A DNA stretch of 64,000 nucleotides from Undibacterium sp. KW1 (GTDB lineage: Bacteria; Pseudomonadota; Gammaproteobacteria; Burkholderiales; Burkholderiaceae_D), in the NCBI RefSeq assembly GCF_009937955.1, contig NZ_AP018439.1, forward strand, positions 682,001-746,000, in the 5' to 3' direction. Below are positions 26,635-35,511 of the stretch, in pieces. Every line of letters begins with the position of its first letter. Positions within the stretch are counted from its first letter, which is position 1. Under the pieces are notes generated by a model that worked only from the letters and a program-made list of their open reading frames with translations, ran no database searches and was not told the DNA's origin. A program made the translations under genes and the position numbers.

Positions 26635-27195
26635 ATGAAAACACGCTGCAATTGGGCTAACCCCTCTAACCCCCTGTACCTGCACTATCATGATCATGAA
26701 TGGGGTGTGCCCTGTCATGATGAAGTGCGCCTGTTTGAAATGCTCAATCTTGAGGGCGCACAAGCCGGTCTCAGTTGGGAAACCATACTCAACAAGCGCG
26801 AAAATTATCGCCTGGCCTTTGATAACTGGGATGCCAAAAAAATCGCTGCCTATGATGATGAAAAAGTCGCCTCACTGCTGGCTAATGCCGGCATCGTCAG
26901 GAACCGTTTAAAAGTCGCTGCTGCGATTACCAATGCCAAGGCTTACCTGCGTTTGTGTGAAGAGCAAGGCAGCCTGGATGCTTATCTGTGGGCCTTTGTG
27001 AATGGCAAGCCCATCGTCAATAGCGGTGAACGTATTATTACGACAGAATTGTCGGACCGTATTTCCAAGGATCTGCTCAAGCGTGGCTTCAAATTTGTTG
27101 GCTCGACGATTATCTATGCGTATATGCAGGCAATAGGCATGGTGAATGACCATGCTGCTGATTGCGCCTGGCGCAAGACCAAAGGCAAGAAGTAA
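26635..27195 (+). CDS. tag: DNA-3-methyladenine glycosylase I
   Basis: Removes 3-methyladenine from alkylated DNA. The protein of 186 residues starts MKTRCNWANP. It keeps YHDHEWGVP, LNLEGAQAGLSWETIL and KRGFKFVGSTIIYAYMQAIG. Zn ligands correspond to Cys5, the N-terminal His, and the C-terminal NDHAADC His and Cys. The frame opens from a TTG at 26569, but homologous proteins begin at the ATG at 26635. Confidence 0.95.
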   Translation: MKTRCNWANPSNPLYLHYHDHEWGVPCHDEVRLFEMLNLEGAQAGLSWETILNKRENYRLAFDNWDAKKIAAYDDEKVASLLANAGIVRNRLKVAAAITNAKAYLRLCEEQGSLDAYLWAFVNGKPIVNSGERIITTELSDRISKDLLKRGFKFVGSTIIYAYMQAIGMVNDHAADCAWRKTKGKK

Positions 27196-27302
27196 ATTCT
27201 GATAAAAGAGTATCCAGTTTTGCGAGCGCTTGCCGGACGGGAGGTATTTGTGCCCTGGTACAAGCTCTGGTATCGTTCGTCATCAATTGAAAGTGTCAAA
27301 AA

Positions 27303-27755
27303 ATGAAGCAAGCTATTCTTAAACCAGTCTTGTTCGCAACTTGCCTGAGTCTGATGATTACCGTCACCGCCAATGCAGAAATCTATAAGTGGGTTGATGC
27401 AAATGGCAAGACCCATTATTCCGAGAAAAAGGATGATGCGGGCAAAGCCAAAGTTGAAGAGGTAAAAGTCAATGCCGGTGAAGGTAAGGCTTCTGCCGCA
27501 CCGAGCTGGCAAGAACAGGAAATAGAGTTTCGCAAACGGCAGGCAGAGAAGCAGGCAAAGCAAGCCAAAGAACCAGTGCTGAAGCCTAAAGAACCGTCGC
27601 CTTTTGTTCCCGGTAACGAGCCTGAAACCAATGAATCACGTTGTGCGATGGCTAAAGCGATTTTGAGTGGCAAGCTGGTTCATACTAACAATAACAAGAC
27701 TGACGCAAACGACAAGGCAATTGCCGAGAGAGACGTGAGTACCTATTGTCGCTAG
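27303..27755 (+). CDS. DUF4124-domain secreted protein
   Basis: A 150-residue protein with a signal peptide ending at NANA. DUF4124 follows at once, with EIYKWVDANGKTHYSEKK, a short beta domain common in proteobacterial periplasmic proteins. The middle (about residues 70-100) is a charged Lys/Gln/Glu helix, and the C-terminus has two Cys (RCAMAKAIL and STYCR) that could form a disulfide. The function is unknown. It follows tag on the same strand by about 107 bases. Confidence 0.85.
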   Translation: MKQAILKPVLFATCLSLMITVTANAEIYKWVDANGKTHYSEKKDDAGKAKVEEVKVNAGEGKASAAPSWQEQEIEFRKRQAEKQAKQAKEPVLKPKEPSPFVPGNEPETNESRCAMAKAILSGKLVHTNNNKTDANDKAIAERDVSTYCR

Positions 27756-27777
27756 GGATTTATTCAAATAAGAACAC

Positions 27778-27801
27778 AAAAAGCCCATGCAACTGGGTTT
27801 T
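27778..27801 (+). terminator. Weak terminator after the DUF4124 gene
   Basis: AAGCCCA pairs with TGGGTTT (one G-U) around a 6-base loop, with A and T runs on both sides. The convergent Anbu gene ends about 25 bases further on, so it may act in both directions. Confidence 0.6.
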
Positions 27802-27824
27802 CAGTTTTTGGTATGCAATAATAC

Positions 27825-28706
27825 TTATGCCTGCCTGGTATTATTCGGCTGCTGCGCCAATGACTGTAAAGGTGATGGTGTCGTCGTCGCAATATCCCGC
27901 AACTCCGGCGGCACGGCAACCCTTACAGGCTTGCTGTGCATATTGGTGGCTGACAAGACATTGCCCTGAACTTCCGGGCTGGCATTCCAGACTGGGTCAG
28001 CGATACTTTCAAAGACAGACTTCAACTGCTGGCCCCAGGTATTTCGTATCATCTGGAAATACTGGTTCTTTTCATCTATCGTGACGAAATGGGTGACGGC
28101 CAGTTTATTGTTTTCATATACCAGCAAATCCAGCGGCAAACCAACAGACACGTTAGAACGCAGGGTAGAGTCCATCGAGATCAACGCGCACTTGGCTGCC
28201 TCGTCAAGCGGGGTCGCCGGGGTGACCACGCGATCGACAATGGGTTTGCCATACTTGGCTTCACCAATCTGGAAATAGGTATTTTCATTATGTGATTCGA
28301 TGAAATTACCAGCAGAATAAATCTGGAACAGACGGCAACGCTCCCCCTTGATCTGGCCACCAAAGATCAGGCTGACGTTAAAGTCTATGCCAAACTCAGA
28401 CAAGGATTTTGCATCGCGATGATATACCGTGCGCACGGCTTCACCCAGTATGCGGGCAGCCTCATACATATTCGCTGCAGTCCAGATACTGTTGCCATTG
28501 GCATCCACATGGTCAGACACCAGTTGACGTATGGATTGTGAAATCGACAAGTTACCAGCTGTCATCAGCACCATGGTGCGGTCGCCAGGGTTTTCAAACA
28601 CCGACATCTTGCGGAAGGTGCCTACCTGATCAACACCTGCATTGGTGCGTGAGTCGGAGAGAAACACCAGCCCGGCGTCCAGGCGCATGCCAATACAGTA
28701 AGTCAT
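27825..28706 (-). CDS. Anbu proteasome-like peptidase
   Basis: Anbu is a bacterial relative of HslV and the 20S proteasome beta subunit. The 293-residue sequence begins MTYCIGMRLDAGLVFLSDSR. Removing Met exposes Thr1, and Asp17 and Lys32 fall at the positions of the HslV Thr1-Asp17-Lys33 centre. The NAGVDQVGTFRKM segment matches known Anbu proteins. No ATPase partner is nearby. It is the last gene of a minus-strand set with transglutaminase, alpha-E and ATP-grasp genes, a set recurrent in proteobacteria. A 164-base gap with a hairpin separates it from the transglutaminase. The true substrate is not established. Confidence 0.92.
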   Translation of the reverse strand: MTYCIGMRLDAGLVFLSDSRTNAGVDQVGTFRKMSVFENPGDRTMVLMTAGNLSISQSIRQLVSDHVDANGNSIWTAANMYEAARILGEAVRTVYHRDAKSLSEFGIDFNVSLIFGGQIKGERCRLFQIYSAGNFIESHNENTYFQIGEAKYGKPIVDRVVTPATPLDEAAKCALISMDSTLRSNVSVGLPLDLLVYENNKLAVTHFVTIDEKNQYFQMIRNTWGQQLKSVFESIADPVWNASPEVQGNVLSATNMHSKPVRVAVPPELRDIATTTPSPLQSLAQQPNNTRQA

Positions 28707-28835
28707 AGTGCAGAGTTTTGATCCATAGAAACTAGAATTCTACCCGAAACCGGAGCATTGAAATACGCTTGTCACATTTGTATGCAATGCCTGTAACAAT
28801 TGAACAGGGCCCAAATCATGGACACATTCGTGGAC

Positions 28836-28861
28836 ACGTTCATGGTCGTATGCATGAACGT
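28836..28861 (-). repeat. 9-bp inverted repeat between transglutaminase and Anbu genes
   Basis: ACGTTCATG and CATGAACGT pair perfectly around an 8-base loop. It begins 10 bases past the transglutaminase stop on the minus strand. No U tract follows, so it may be an operator or an mRNA-processing hairpin that sets Anbu expression apart. Confidence 0.5.
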
Positions 28862-28870
28862 ATTCATACT

Positions 28871-29677
28871 TTATCGCGGCGTTACCTGCACCGTTACACT
28901 CAGGGTTTCCAGCCCGCCGCCACGGCGCACGCCGCGTACCGGCGCTGCTGAATCATAATCACGCCCTATAGCCAGGCGGCAATAGGAATCTGTCATCAAA
29001 ACGGCATGCGTGGCATCCACGCTGACCCAGCCACTATAGTCGGCGTCTTCTACCCACACATCGACCCAGGCATGGCTGTCGGCATGACCAGTGGATTCCG
29101 GGTCAATATAACCAGAAACGTAGCGTGCCGGTATGCCACGGGCATGGCAGCAGGCCAGCATGATGTGGGCATGGTCCTGGCAGACGCCTCGGCCCAGCAA
29201 CAGGGCATCGCTGGCACTGGTTGTGACGATGGTTGCACCAGTCTGGTACTCGACTGCACCACGAATGTGCGACGCCAGATTAAGCAGTGCAGCCGTGCTG
29301 GTCTTGCCGCTATCAGGCAAGTGCTTCTGCGCAAAGTCCATGATGACCGGCACGGGTTCTGTCAGCCTCGTAGGGACGGTAAATACCAATGGCGAAAAGG
29401 TGTCAGAGTCGGTGATGCGGCCTTGATAAGGTGTTGTCAGTTCGACTATTCCTTCGGCGATGATGGCAAGCTCGTGGTGCTGACCCGTAATGGTCAGGGT
29501 ATGTGCCTGATTGCCATAGGCGTCGATATAGGCATGCCTTTGTCCGGAACTCTTGATCTGCCATGAAATCGCATGCTGGTGCAGCTCGGCACGCGGTGTC
29601 AGGCGCAATTGCTGTATGGTGTAGGTCACCGGGGCCGAATAACGGTAGATGGTCTCGTGACGTATAAAAAGTTGCAT
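28871..29677 (-). CDS. Transglutaminase-like cysteine peptidase of the Anbu cluster
   Basis: A 268-residue protein with the bacterial transglutaminase N-terminal beta domain (about 1-80) and a papain-like core. The catalytic triad is visible as Cys166 in GRGVCQDHAH, His202 in ADSHAWVDVW and Asp221 in SVDATHAV. There is no signal peptide, so a cytoplasmic role is expected. It starts 10 bases after the alpha-E gene. In this family context it may hydrolyse or transfer peptides made by the ATP-grasp enzyme, which is a published prediction and not shown. Confidence 0.92.
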   Translation of the reverse strand: MQLFIRHETIYRYSAPVTYTIQQLRLTPRAELHQHAISWQIKSSGQRHAYIDAYGNQAHTLTITGQHHELAIIAEGIVELTTPYQGRITDSDTFSPLVFTVPTRLTEPVPVIMDFAQKHLPDSGKTSTAALLNLASHIRGAVEYQTGATIVTTSASDALLLGRGVCQDHAHIMLACCHARGIPARYVSGYIDPESTGHADSHAWVDVWVEDADYSGWVSVDATHAVLMTDSYCRLAIGRDYDSAAPVRGVRRGGGLETLSVTVQVTPR

Positions 29678-29687
29678 GATATTTTTC

Positions 29688-30638
29688 TCAAGCCGCCAGC
29701 GGCACCAGGAAATCGCGGCTGACGCGGTTACCCAGATCGAAAATATTTTCCAGGAAACGCGTCAGATTGTCATGCAAACCTTCTGCCAATATCTCTTCGA
29801 TGCGGGCAAATTGCAATTCTGCATGCAGCTTACCAGCAAAACGCTCGGTGTCGGCAGACACATCATTACGCACTTCCTTGAGGTTGGCGACTACCTCATC
29901 CATGCAGGCCAGCAGTGAACGCGGCATGTCACCACGCAGCATCAGCAATTCTGCCACCCGCTCTGGCGTAATGACATCGCGATACACCTTGCGGTAAATT
30001 TCAAAACCGGAGACTGAACGCAGCAGCGCTGCCCAGTAATAGAAATCCCTTTGCAGGCTGTCATTGCCGCGCCCGCTTTCCTTGGCACCATGGAACTTCA
30101 CATCCAGTATCCTTGCGGTATTGTCGGCGCGCTCTATGAAGGTACCCAGGCGTATGAAATGCACCGCCTCATCCTTGAGCATGGTGCCCAGCGTTACGCC
30201 ACGTGACAGATGCGAGCGGTATTTGACCCATTCAAAAAACTGGCTGGGGTCGTTTTCCAGTATCGTGTCTGACAATCTTTCCTGCATGTCCAGCCAGGTG
30301 GCGTTCTGGGTTTCCCATACCTCGGTTGTCAGTGTGCCGCGTACTGCGCGGGCATTTTCACGCGCTTCCTTCAGGCAGGAGGCTATCGAGGATGGGTTCA
30401 TCGGGTCCCTGACCATGAAGTCCAGCACATCCTTTTTCGTCAGCAAACCGTATTGATGGTCAAAGGCAGACTGCAATTCAGAGATGCCCAGCATGGCACG
30501 CCAGCCACGCTCAGCATCCTCAGCAGACTGTGGCAACATCGAAGTCTGGATATTCACATCCAGCATACGGGCAGTATTTTCTGCGCGCTCGGTATAGCGC
30601 GCCATCCAGAACAAATGATCAGCGGTACGGCTCAGCAT
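29688..30638 (-). CDS. Alpha-E domain protein (DUF403)
   Basis: An all-helical 316-residue protein starting MLSRTADHLFWMARYTERAENTAR in the manner typical of the family. A second ERADNTARILDVKFH segment near residue 165 suggests an internal repeat. It is found almost always beside circularly permuted ATP-grasp and transglutaminase genes. It starts 15 bases after the ATP-grasp stop. The function is unknown; a scaffold or peptide-handling role has been proposed from context only. Confidence 0.92.
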   Translation of the reverse strand: MLSRTADHLFWMARYTERAENTARMLDVNIQTSMLPQSAEDAERGWRAMLGISELQSAFDHQYGLLTKKDVLDFMVRDPMNPSSIASCLKEARENARAVRGTLTTEVWETQNATWLDMQERLSDTILENDPSQFFEWVKYRSHLSRGVTLGTMLKDEAVHFIRLGTFIERADNTARILDVKFHGAKESGRGNDSLQRDFYYWAALLRSVSGFEIYRKVYRDVITPERVAELLMLRGDMPRSLLACMDEVVANLKEVRNDVSADTERFAGKLHAELQFARIEEILAEGLHDNLTRFLENIFDLGNRVSRDFLVPLAA

Positions 30639-30653
30639 GGTATTTCTCCTGAT

Positions 30654-32093
30654 TTAATTTTCTAATATCCAGGTATCTTTGGTTCCGCCACCCTGTGAAG
30701 AATTCACCACCAGCGAACCTTCCTGCAAGGCCACCCGCGTCAAGCCGCCAGGCACCATGGAGATGGTTTTGCCAGACAAAACAAAGGGGCGCAAATCTAT
30801 ATGGCGCGGGGCGATGCCGCTTTCAACAAAGGTAGGGCAGGCTGACAATGCCAGCGTAGGCTGGGCGATATAACCATCAGGCTTGGCCAGCAAGCGCTGA
30901 CGAAAATCTTCTATCTGTGCCTTGGTTGAAGCCGGGCCCACCAGCATGCCGTAACCACCGGCACCATGTACTTCCTTGACCACCAGATCGCCCAGATTTG
31001 CCAGGGTATAAGACAGGTCATCTGGTTTGCGGCACTGGTAAGTTGGCACGTTATTCAGGATCGGTTCTTCCGTCAGGTAAAACCTGACCATGTCCGGCAC
31101 GAATGGGTAGATCGATTTATCATCCGCGACGCCCGTGCCTATCGCATTCGCCAGCGTTACGCGTCCAGCACGATACACCGACAGCAAGCCCGGCACACCC
31201 AGAGAAGAATCAGGCCGGAAAGCCAGCGGATCAAGAAAATCATCATCAATACGGCGGTAAATCACATCCACCCGTTTTGGCCCACGCGTGGTGCGCATGA
31301 AGACCGCATTGTCATTGACAAACAAGTCCTTGCCTTCTACCAGCTCAACACCCATCTGCTGAGCCAGGAAGGCATGTTCGAAATAAGCCGAGTTATACAT
31401 GCCCGGCGTCATGACTACCACTGTAGGGTTATCCACCCCCATGGGCGCGACTGAACGCAGGTTATCCAGCAACATGTCAGGATAATGATCAACCGGCGCA
31501 ATCTTGTTACGTGCAAACAGCTCAGGAAAAAGCCGCATCATCATCTTGCGGTCTTCCAGCATGTAAGACACACCAGACGGCACCCGCAAATTGTCTTCCA
31601 GTACGTAGAATTCACCCTCGCCAGCCCGCACAATATCCACACCCGCAATATGGGCATAAATATCAGAAGCGACTGAAATACCCTGCATTTCAGGCCGATA
31701 TTGGGCATTTTTATAGATTTGCTCGGCAGGGATGATGCCCGCCTTGATGATATTCTGGTCGTGATAAATATCATGGATAAACATGTTCAGCGCCTGCACC
31801 CGTTGCGCCAGGCCCTTTTGCAACTGCGCCCACTCACCCGCATGGATAATGCGCGGGATGATGTCAAACGGGATCAACCGCTCAGTACCCGCATCGTCGC
31901 CATACACCGCAAAGGTAATGCCCACCCTCCGAAAACTCAGGTCAGCCTCGGCCCGCTTGCGTTTCAATCTCTCGGCAGGCTGCTGTGCCAGCCAGTTGCA
32001 AAACTCACGGTAATGTTCCCGCGTCAATTCTCCGCCCGCGCCACCATTTACAGCGGCATCGTAGGCATGCATTTCATTGAAAAACTTGGCCAT
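30654..32093 (-). CDS. Circularly permuted ATP-grasp protein
   Basis: A 479-residue protein of the circularly permuted ATP-grasp type 2 family. Motifs include FDIIPRIIHAGEWAQL, VLEDNLRVPSGVSYMLEDR, DVIYRRIDDDFLDPL, NAIGTGVADDKSIYPFVP, KEVHGAGGYGMLVGP and a final VNSSQGGGTKDTW. ATP-grasp enzymes join carboxylates to amines through acyl phosphates, so an amide-ligase role on a peptide or amino acid is likely. It is the first gene of the minus-strand set, with about 200 bases upstream available for a promoter. Confidence 0.93.
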   Translation of the reverse strand: MAKFFNEMHAYDAAVNGGAGGELTREHYREFCNWLAQQPAERLKRKRAEADLSFRRVGITFAVYGDDAGTERLIPFDIIPRIIHAGEWAQLQKGLAQRVQALNMFIHDIYHDQNIIKAGIIPAEQIYKNAQYRPEMQGISVASDIYAHIAGVDIVRAGEGEFYVLEDNLRVPSGVSYMLEDRKMMMRLFPELFARNKIAPVDHYPDMLLDNLRSVAPMGVDNPTVVVMTPGMYNSAYFEHAFLAQQMGVELVEGKDLFVNDNAVFMRTTRGPKRVDVIYRRIDDDFLDPLAFRPDSSLGVPGLLSVYRAGRVTLANAIGTGVADDKSIYPFVPDMVRFYLTEEPILNNVPTYQCRKPDDLSYTLANLGDLVVKEVHGAGGYGMLVGPASTKAQIEDFRQRLLAKPDGYIAQPTLALSACPTFVESGIAPRHIDLRPFVLSGKTISMVPGGLTRVALQEGSLVVNSSQGGGTKDTWILEN

Positions 32094-32301
32094 GTTCTAG
32101 TCTCGTGGTTACGGTTCCAATACAGCATATCAAGAAACGTGCCAGATAACACTGTGGCTAACCGTAGCGTGGTTTTTTTGTTGCGATCAAGCGGTGACGT
32201 TTGCATGTGTCTTGCTTTCGCACGCTGGTAAGCTGGTTTAGCTGACAATAGTACAATACTTATTTTTATCATGGTTCAACCTATATACTGGGACAACAAA
32301 C

Positions 32302-32718
32302 ATGGGAACATACATTAGCGTAAGAGGCTGGATCGCATGTCATGAAGAGAGTGTTCCTCAAATCAAGGCAGTCATTTCATCTTTCATTGTCAGAGCAGAG
32401 GACTACGGATTTGACGCTGAGCTTGCCGAAATGTATAACCAGGGATGGGTGATTCCAGATACGCATATCAATTGGACGCATTATATTTTTTACGGTGCGG
32501 ATATTCGCATTCAGCGTCTCGGCTACATACGAGATCAATTAAAAACGCTGTCGAAAGAAATAAAATATTCAGAAGACGAGATAAGTATCAATCTGACAGG
32601 GATATTTCACGCAGACCATGAAGATGGGACTGAGAGCTATGTCTGGAAATTAGCTGATGGTGAGTTTCATGAGGAAAAACAAATAATTGCACTGTCGCTT
32701 TATGGCGATCCTAGTTGA
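32302..32718 (+). CDS. Hypothetical protein, 138 residues
   Basis: I do not recognise this gene. It encodes a soluble acidic protein with no signal peptide or membrane helix. It starts MGTYISVRGWIACHEE and is rich in Tyr, Trp and Ile. Base composition is more AT-rich than its neighbours. It lies upstream of the IS30 element, with a second small orphan gene on the other side, which suggests an acquired patch. Small proteins of this look are often immunity or effector-associated proteins, but nothing here shows that. A GGGA site sits about 10 bases before the ATG. Confidence 0.7.
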   Translation: MGTYISVRGWIACHEESVPQIKAVISSFIVRAEDYGFDAELAEMYNQGWVIPDTHINWTHYIFYGADIRIQRLGYIRDQLKTLSKEIKYSEDEISINLTGIFHADHEDGTESYVWKLADGEFHEEKQIIALSLYGDPS

Positions 32719-32824
32719 AAGAACGGAGATATTTACCTGTCCAGATATTTCATCGCGACTACAAATACTGAGCTCAATTAAGAAAATCATATTCAAATTC
32801 TTGCGTCTTTAAATAATAGGCGGA

Positions 32825-32843
32825 TTCAAGCTCGAAGTGCAAC
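32825..32843 (+). repeat. Left inverted repeat of the IS30 element
   Basis: TTCAAGCTCGAAGTGCAAC, matching the right end in the TTCAA and GAAGTGCAAC blocks. Confidence 0.75.
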
Positions 32844-32849
32844 CCTGTG

Positions 32850-33812
32850 TTAGTGCGATTGTATCTGAGCCATAAAAACTTCGTGCGGTGTTTTGTAGCC
32901 AAGACATTTTCTAGGTCGATGATTCAAGTAGTCCATAGCGTCAGTCATGTCTTGCGTTGTGATAGATTCAAAACACATTTTCTTCGGAAAAAACTGCCGT
33001 ATTAAACCATTCATGTTTTCGTTAGCGCCGCGCTCCCAAGAGCAATAAGGATGGGCAAAGAAATACTGCACATTGAGGCTCTGAGCAATACGTTCATGCT
33101 GAGCAAATTCCTTACCATTGTCGGTCGTCAACGTATGCACTAATTCAGAAAAAGGCGCTAGCAAAGAGATAATGGTATCCGTCACCGCCTCAGCAGTTTT
33201 GCGGGTCACTTTTTCTAGCAAGGTGTAGCGCGATTTGCGCTCATTGAGCGTGACCAGCGCTTGCTGGTGATTCGCGCCGACAACAAGATCACCCTCCCAG
33301 TCTCCATAGCGCTTGAGCGTGTCCACAATCGCTGGGCGCTCTTCAATCGAAATCTGGTTGGGTATGGTGCCGCGTCGTTCACGATTTCCATAGCGCTTCT
33401 TGCGTATCTTCTGGCAGCGCAAGGTTTTGTGTAACGTGCCACCTCGTTGCTTGTCCGCATAGATTCGCCAATAAATGCTTTCGTGACTCACTCCAGGAAG
33501 AGCATTGGCACGGAGATAGCCGCTGATCTGTTCCGGGCTCCAATACGCTCTCAACCTGTCTTCTGCAAATGCCCATGTCTCAGCGGAAATAGTCACACCA
33601 TTCTTTCTGGCTTGCTTGTCGAGACTGCGTTGTTGAGCCTGTTTTGGGCGGTATCCACGACCGCCACTATTGCGTTTGATCTCTCGACTGATCGTCGATC
33701 TGCTACGCCCCATCACCTCTGCTATCTCACTTTGCCTATGTCCTGCCTTCTTCAGTATATAAATCTGGTATCGTTCTTCTTGGGTAAGATGTGTGTATGT
33801 CATTTCGGGCAA
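32850..33812 (-). CDS. IS30-family transposase
   Basis: A 320-residue DDE transposase. The N-terminal helix-turn-helix (about 8-50) has LTQEERYQIYILKKAGHRQ and the SRSTISREIKRN motif typical of IS30. The catalytic residues appear in DWEGDLVVG, TTDNGKEF and GANENMNGLIRQ, giving the D-D-E triad. The C-terminus ends with the family motif NHRPRKCLGYKTPHEVF. The gene is intact with no internal stop, so the element may be active. Its stop is only 7 bases inside the left repeat. Confidence 0.95.
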   Translation of the reverse strand: MPEMTYTHLTQEERYQIYILKKAGHRQSEIAEVMGRSRSTISREIKRNSGGRGYRPKQAQQRSLDKQARKNGVTISAETWAFAEDRLRAYWSPEQISGYLRANALPGVSHESIYWRIYADKQRGGTLHKTLRCQKIRKKRYGNRERRGTIPNQISIEERPAIVDTLKRYGDWEGDLVVGANHQQALVTLNERKSRYTLLEKVTRKTAEAVTDTIISLLAPFSELVHTLTTDNGKEFAQHERIAQSLNVQYFFAHPYCSWERGANENMNGLIRQFFPKKMCFESITTQDMTDAMDYLNHRPRKCLGYKTPHEVFMAQIQSH

Positions 33813-33878
33813 CTTTGACTTGGAGGTCTGGAAGTTCGGATGCTACCGCATCTTCCCATTTAAACCAATTTAGCTTCT

Positions 33879-33897
33879 GTTGCACTTCTTATTTGAA
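33879..33897 (-). repeat. Right inverted repeat of the IS30 element
   Basis: Minus-strand TTCAAATAAGAAGTGCAAC. It ends 8 bases before the ATG of the next gene. Confidence 0.75.
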
Positions 33898-33905
33898 CTC
33901 GCGAT

Positions 33906-34205
33906 ATGACTAATCAAAAGTGCCTTGATTTTATTAAATGGTTTGATGATGTGTTAAATGAGAAACCTGCAATGCTAGGCTCAGTTTCGGACATTTCAGC
34001 AATGTTTTATGTCGTGGATAACATAAAGCATATATTGTTGTTTGATGAGAGATTGCCGCAGCAATTGTCCTGGAATGAATTTCTGGTTGATAGAAAATTA
34101 GTTCAAGATATGAAGCCAATCCCGGTTGAAGAGAATTGGGATCTTGAAAGCTTCGTTAAACTAAGACATCAATATTTGAAATGGATAGAAGATTGGCGTG
34201 CTTAA
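33906..34205 (+). CDS. Hypothetical protein, 99 residues, next to IS end
   Basis: I do not recognise this gene. It encodes a soluble protein rich in Trp, Asp and Lys (IKWFDDVLNEKP, YLKWIEDWRA). Its ATG lies 8 bases from the IS right end. Any native promoter and ribosome binding site would therefore have been displaced, and no clear ribosome binding site is visible. The gene may be a truncated 3' part of a longer one or may be transcribed from the IS end. Composition is AT-rich like the orphan gene on the other side of the IS. Confidence 0.6.
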   Translation: MTNQKCLDFIKWFDDVLNEKPAMLGSVSDISAMFYVVDNIKHILLFDERLPQQLSWNEFLVDRKLVQDMKPIPVEENWDLESFVKLRHQYLKWIEDWRA

Positions 34206-34273
34206 AGTCGGTAAATATAGTGTACATGCCTGATGCATATTGCTGACCAGAGTACTGGTCGATACGATAGATA

Positions 34274-34310
34274 GCTTTGGCAGCCAGATTTCTAATCAGG
34301 CTGCCAAAGC
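34274..34310. terminator. Strong hairpin between panB and the orphan gene
   Basis: A perfect 12-bp stem (GCTTTGGCAGCC / GGCTGCCAAAGC) with a 13-base loop lies between two convergent genes. T runs are lacking on both sides, so termination would depend on the stem alone or on Rho. Confidence 0.6.
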
Positions 34311-34328
34311 CAAAACGGCAAACCAGAT

Positions 34329-35141
34329 TCAGAAGCTATGCTCCAGCGCAGGGAAAGATTGATCTTTCACTGCCGCCACATACGCCTGTACCGCCGCATC
34401 AATACTGGTCTGGCCTTCCATGAAGTTTTTCACGAAGCGGGCTTTGCGGCCAGGGAACACGCCCAGCAGGTCGTGCATGACGAGTACCTGGCCTGAGCAA
34501 TCGACGCCTGCGCCTATGCCTATGGTGGGGATGTGCAGGGAATCGGTGACTTCCTTGCCGAGGCTGGCGGGTATCGCTTCCAGCACCAGCAGGGTGGCAC
34601 CGGCTTCCTGCACTGCCAGCGCTTCGGCTTTCAGCAGGTTGGCTGATGCATCAGTCTTGCCCTGCACCTTGTAGCCGCCTAGCTGATGCACGGATTGCGG
34701 CGTCAGGCCCAGATGGGCGCAGACAGGTATCGCGCGTTCGGTCAGGAACTTGATGGTCGGTGCCAGCCAGTGGCCGCCTTCGAGCTTGACCATCTGTGCG
34801 CCCGCCTGCATCAGTTGCACGGCGCTGTTGAAAGCGGCTTCCGGTGTCGCATACGTGCCAAAGGGCATGTCGGCCACGACCAGTGCCTTCTGGTTACCGC
34901 GTGCTACTGCCGCAGTGTGATAGGCCACGTCTTGCAGTGTCACTGGCAGAGTGGAGTCATGTCCCTGGCAAACCATGCCGAGGGAATCACCGATGAGCAA
35001 AATCTCGACGCCGCAACGGTCCATCAGGGAGGCAAAACTGGCATCGTAGGCGGTGAGCATGGTGATTTTTTCACCTTTCTCACGTAGTGCGATCAAGCCA
35101 GGAATGCTTACTGCTTTACGGTCTTGCAAATATTCAGCCAT
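34329..35141 (-). CDS. panB: 3-methyl-2-oxobutanoate hydroxymethyltransferase
   Basis: First committed step of pantothenate synthesis: it adds a hydroxymethyl group from methylene-THF to ketoisovalerate. The 270-residue sequence has the TIM-barrel motifs [50 protein letters not shown] and [21 protein letters not shown]. There is an Mg-binding Asp in IGDS and the catalytic Glu in VLEAIP. panC is not adjacent. The usual betaproteobacterial neighbour between folK and panB, a deoxynucleoside kinase gene, is absent here. Confidence 0.97.
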   Translation of the reverse strand: MAEYLQDRKAVSIPGLIALREKGEKITMLTAYDASFASLMDRCGVEILLIGDSLGMVCQGHDSTLPVTLQDVAYHTAAVARGNQKALVVADMPFGTYATPEAAFNSAVQLMQAGAQMVKLEGGHWLAPTIKFLTERAIPVCAHLGLTPQSVHQLGGYKVQGKTDASANLLKAEALAVQEAGATLLVLEAIPASLGKEVTDSLHIPTIGIGAGVDCSGQVLVMHDLLGVFPGRKARFVKNFMEGQTSIDAAVQAYVAAVKDQSFPALEHSF

Positions 35142-35299
35142 TCTTTTTCTCCAGAGGTGATGCTGTCATTTGGTTTTTTTTGACAGCGATTTTGTCTCCA
35201 CCTACATCCTCAAATTTATTTTTTGTATTCTTTATTGTGCTTGCTTCTTGAATTCTATTGCTGTTGATCGACCAGGCCGGGTGTCGTCCCGGCGGCCGA

Positions 35300-35331
35300 A
35301 ATACTTTCTTTGCTTCGCCAAAGAAAGTATT
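35300..35331. repeat. Perfect 13-bp hairpin within the repeat region
   Basis: AATACTTTCTTTG and CAAAGAAAGTATT pair perfectly around a 6-base loop. The right-arm sequence CAAAGAAAG recurs once directly after it at 35332-35340. Confidence 0.8.
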
Positions 35332-35511
35332 CAAAGAAAGGCGGCCGCAGACTCGCTCCCTGCGGGAGTACCCATTTATGCAGCGCAAAAAATGGGAAAT
35401 GTCCGCAACTCGCTTTGCTCAAACATCGGCCATTTCTTATCCATTTTCTGCGCTACACAAATGGCTTCGTCCCAAGCGGATGAAGGTCAAAAACAACAGC
35501 AGCGTCAAAAT

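Larger units (their letters stand above)
32825..33897 (-). mobile_element. IS30-family insertion sequence
   Basis: About 1.07 kb with a single complete transposase gene and imperfect terminal inverted repeats. The ends share TTCAA, four variable bases, then GAAGTGCAAC (15 of 19-20 positions). I do not see a convincing short target duplication in the flanking bases (GGA on the left, CTC on the right), so the exact ends may be off by a few bases or one side was altered. Confidence 0.85.
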
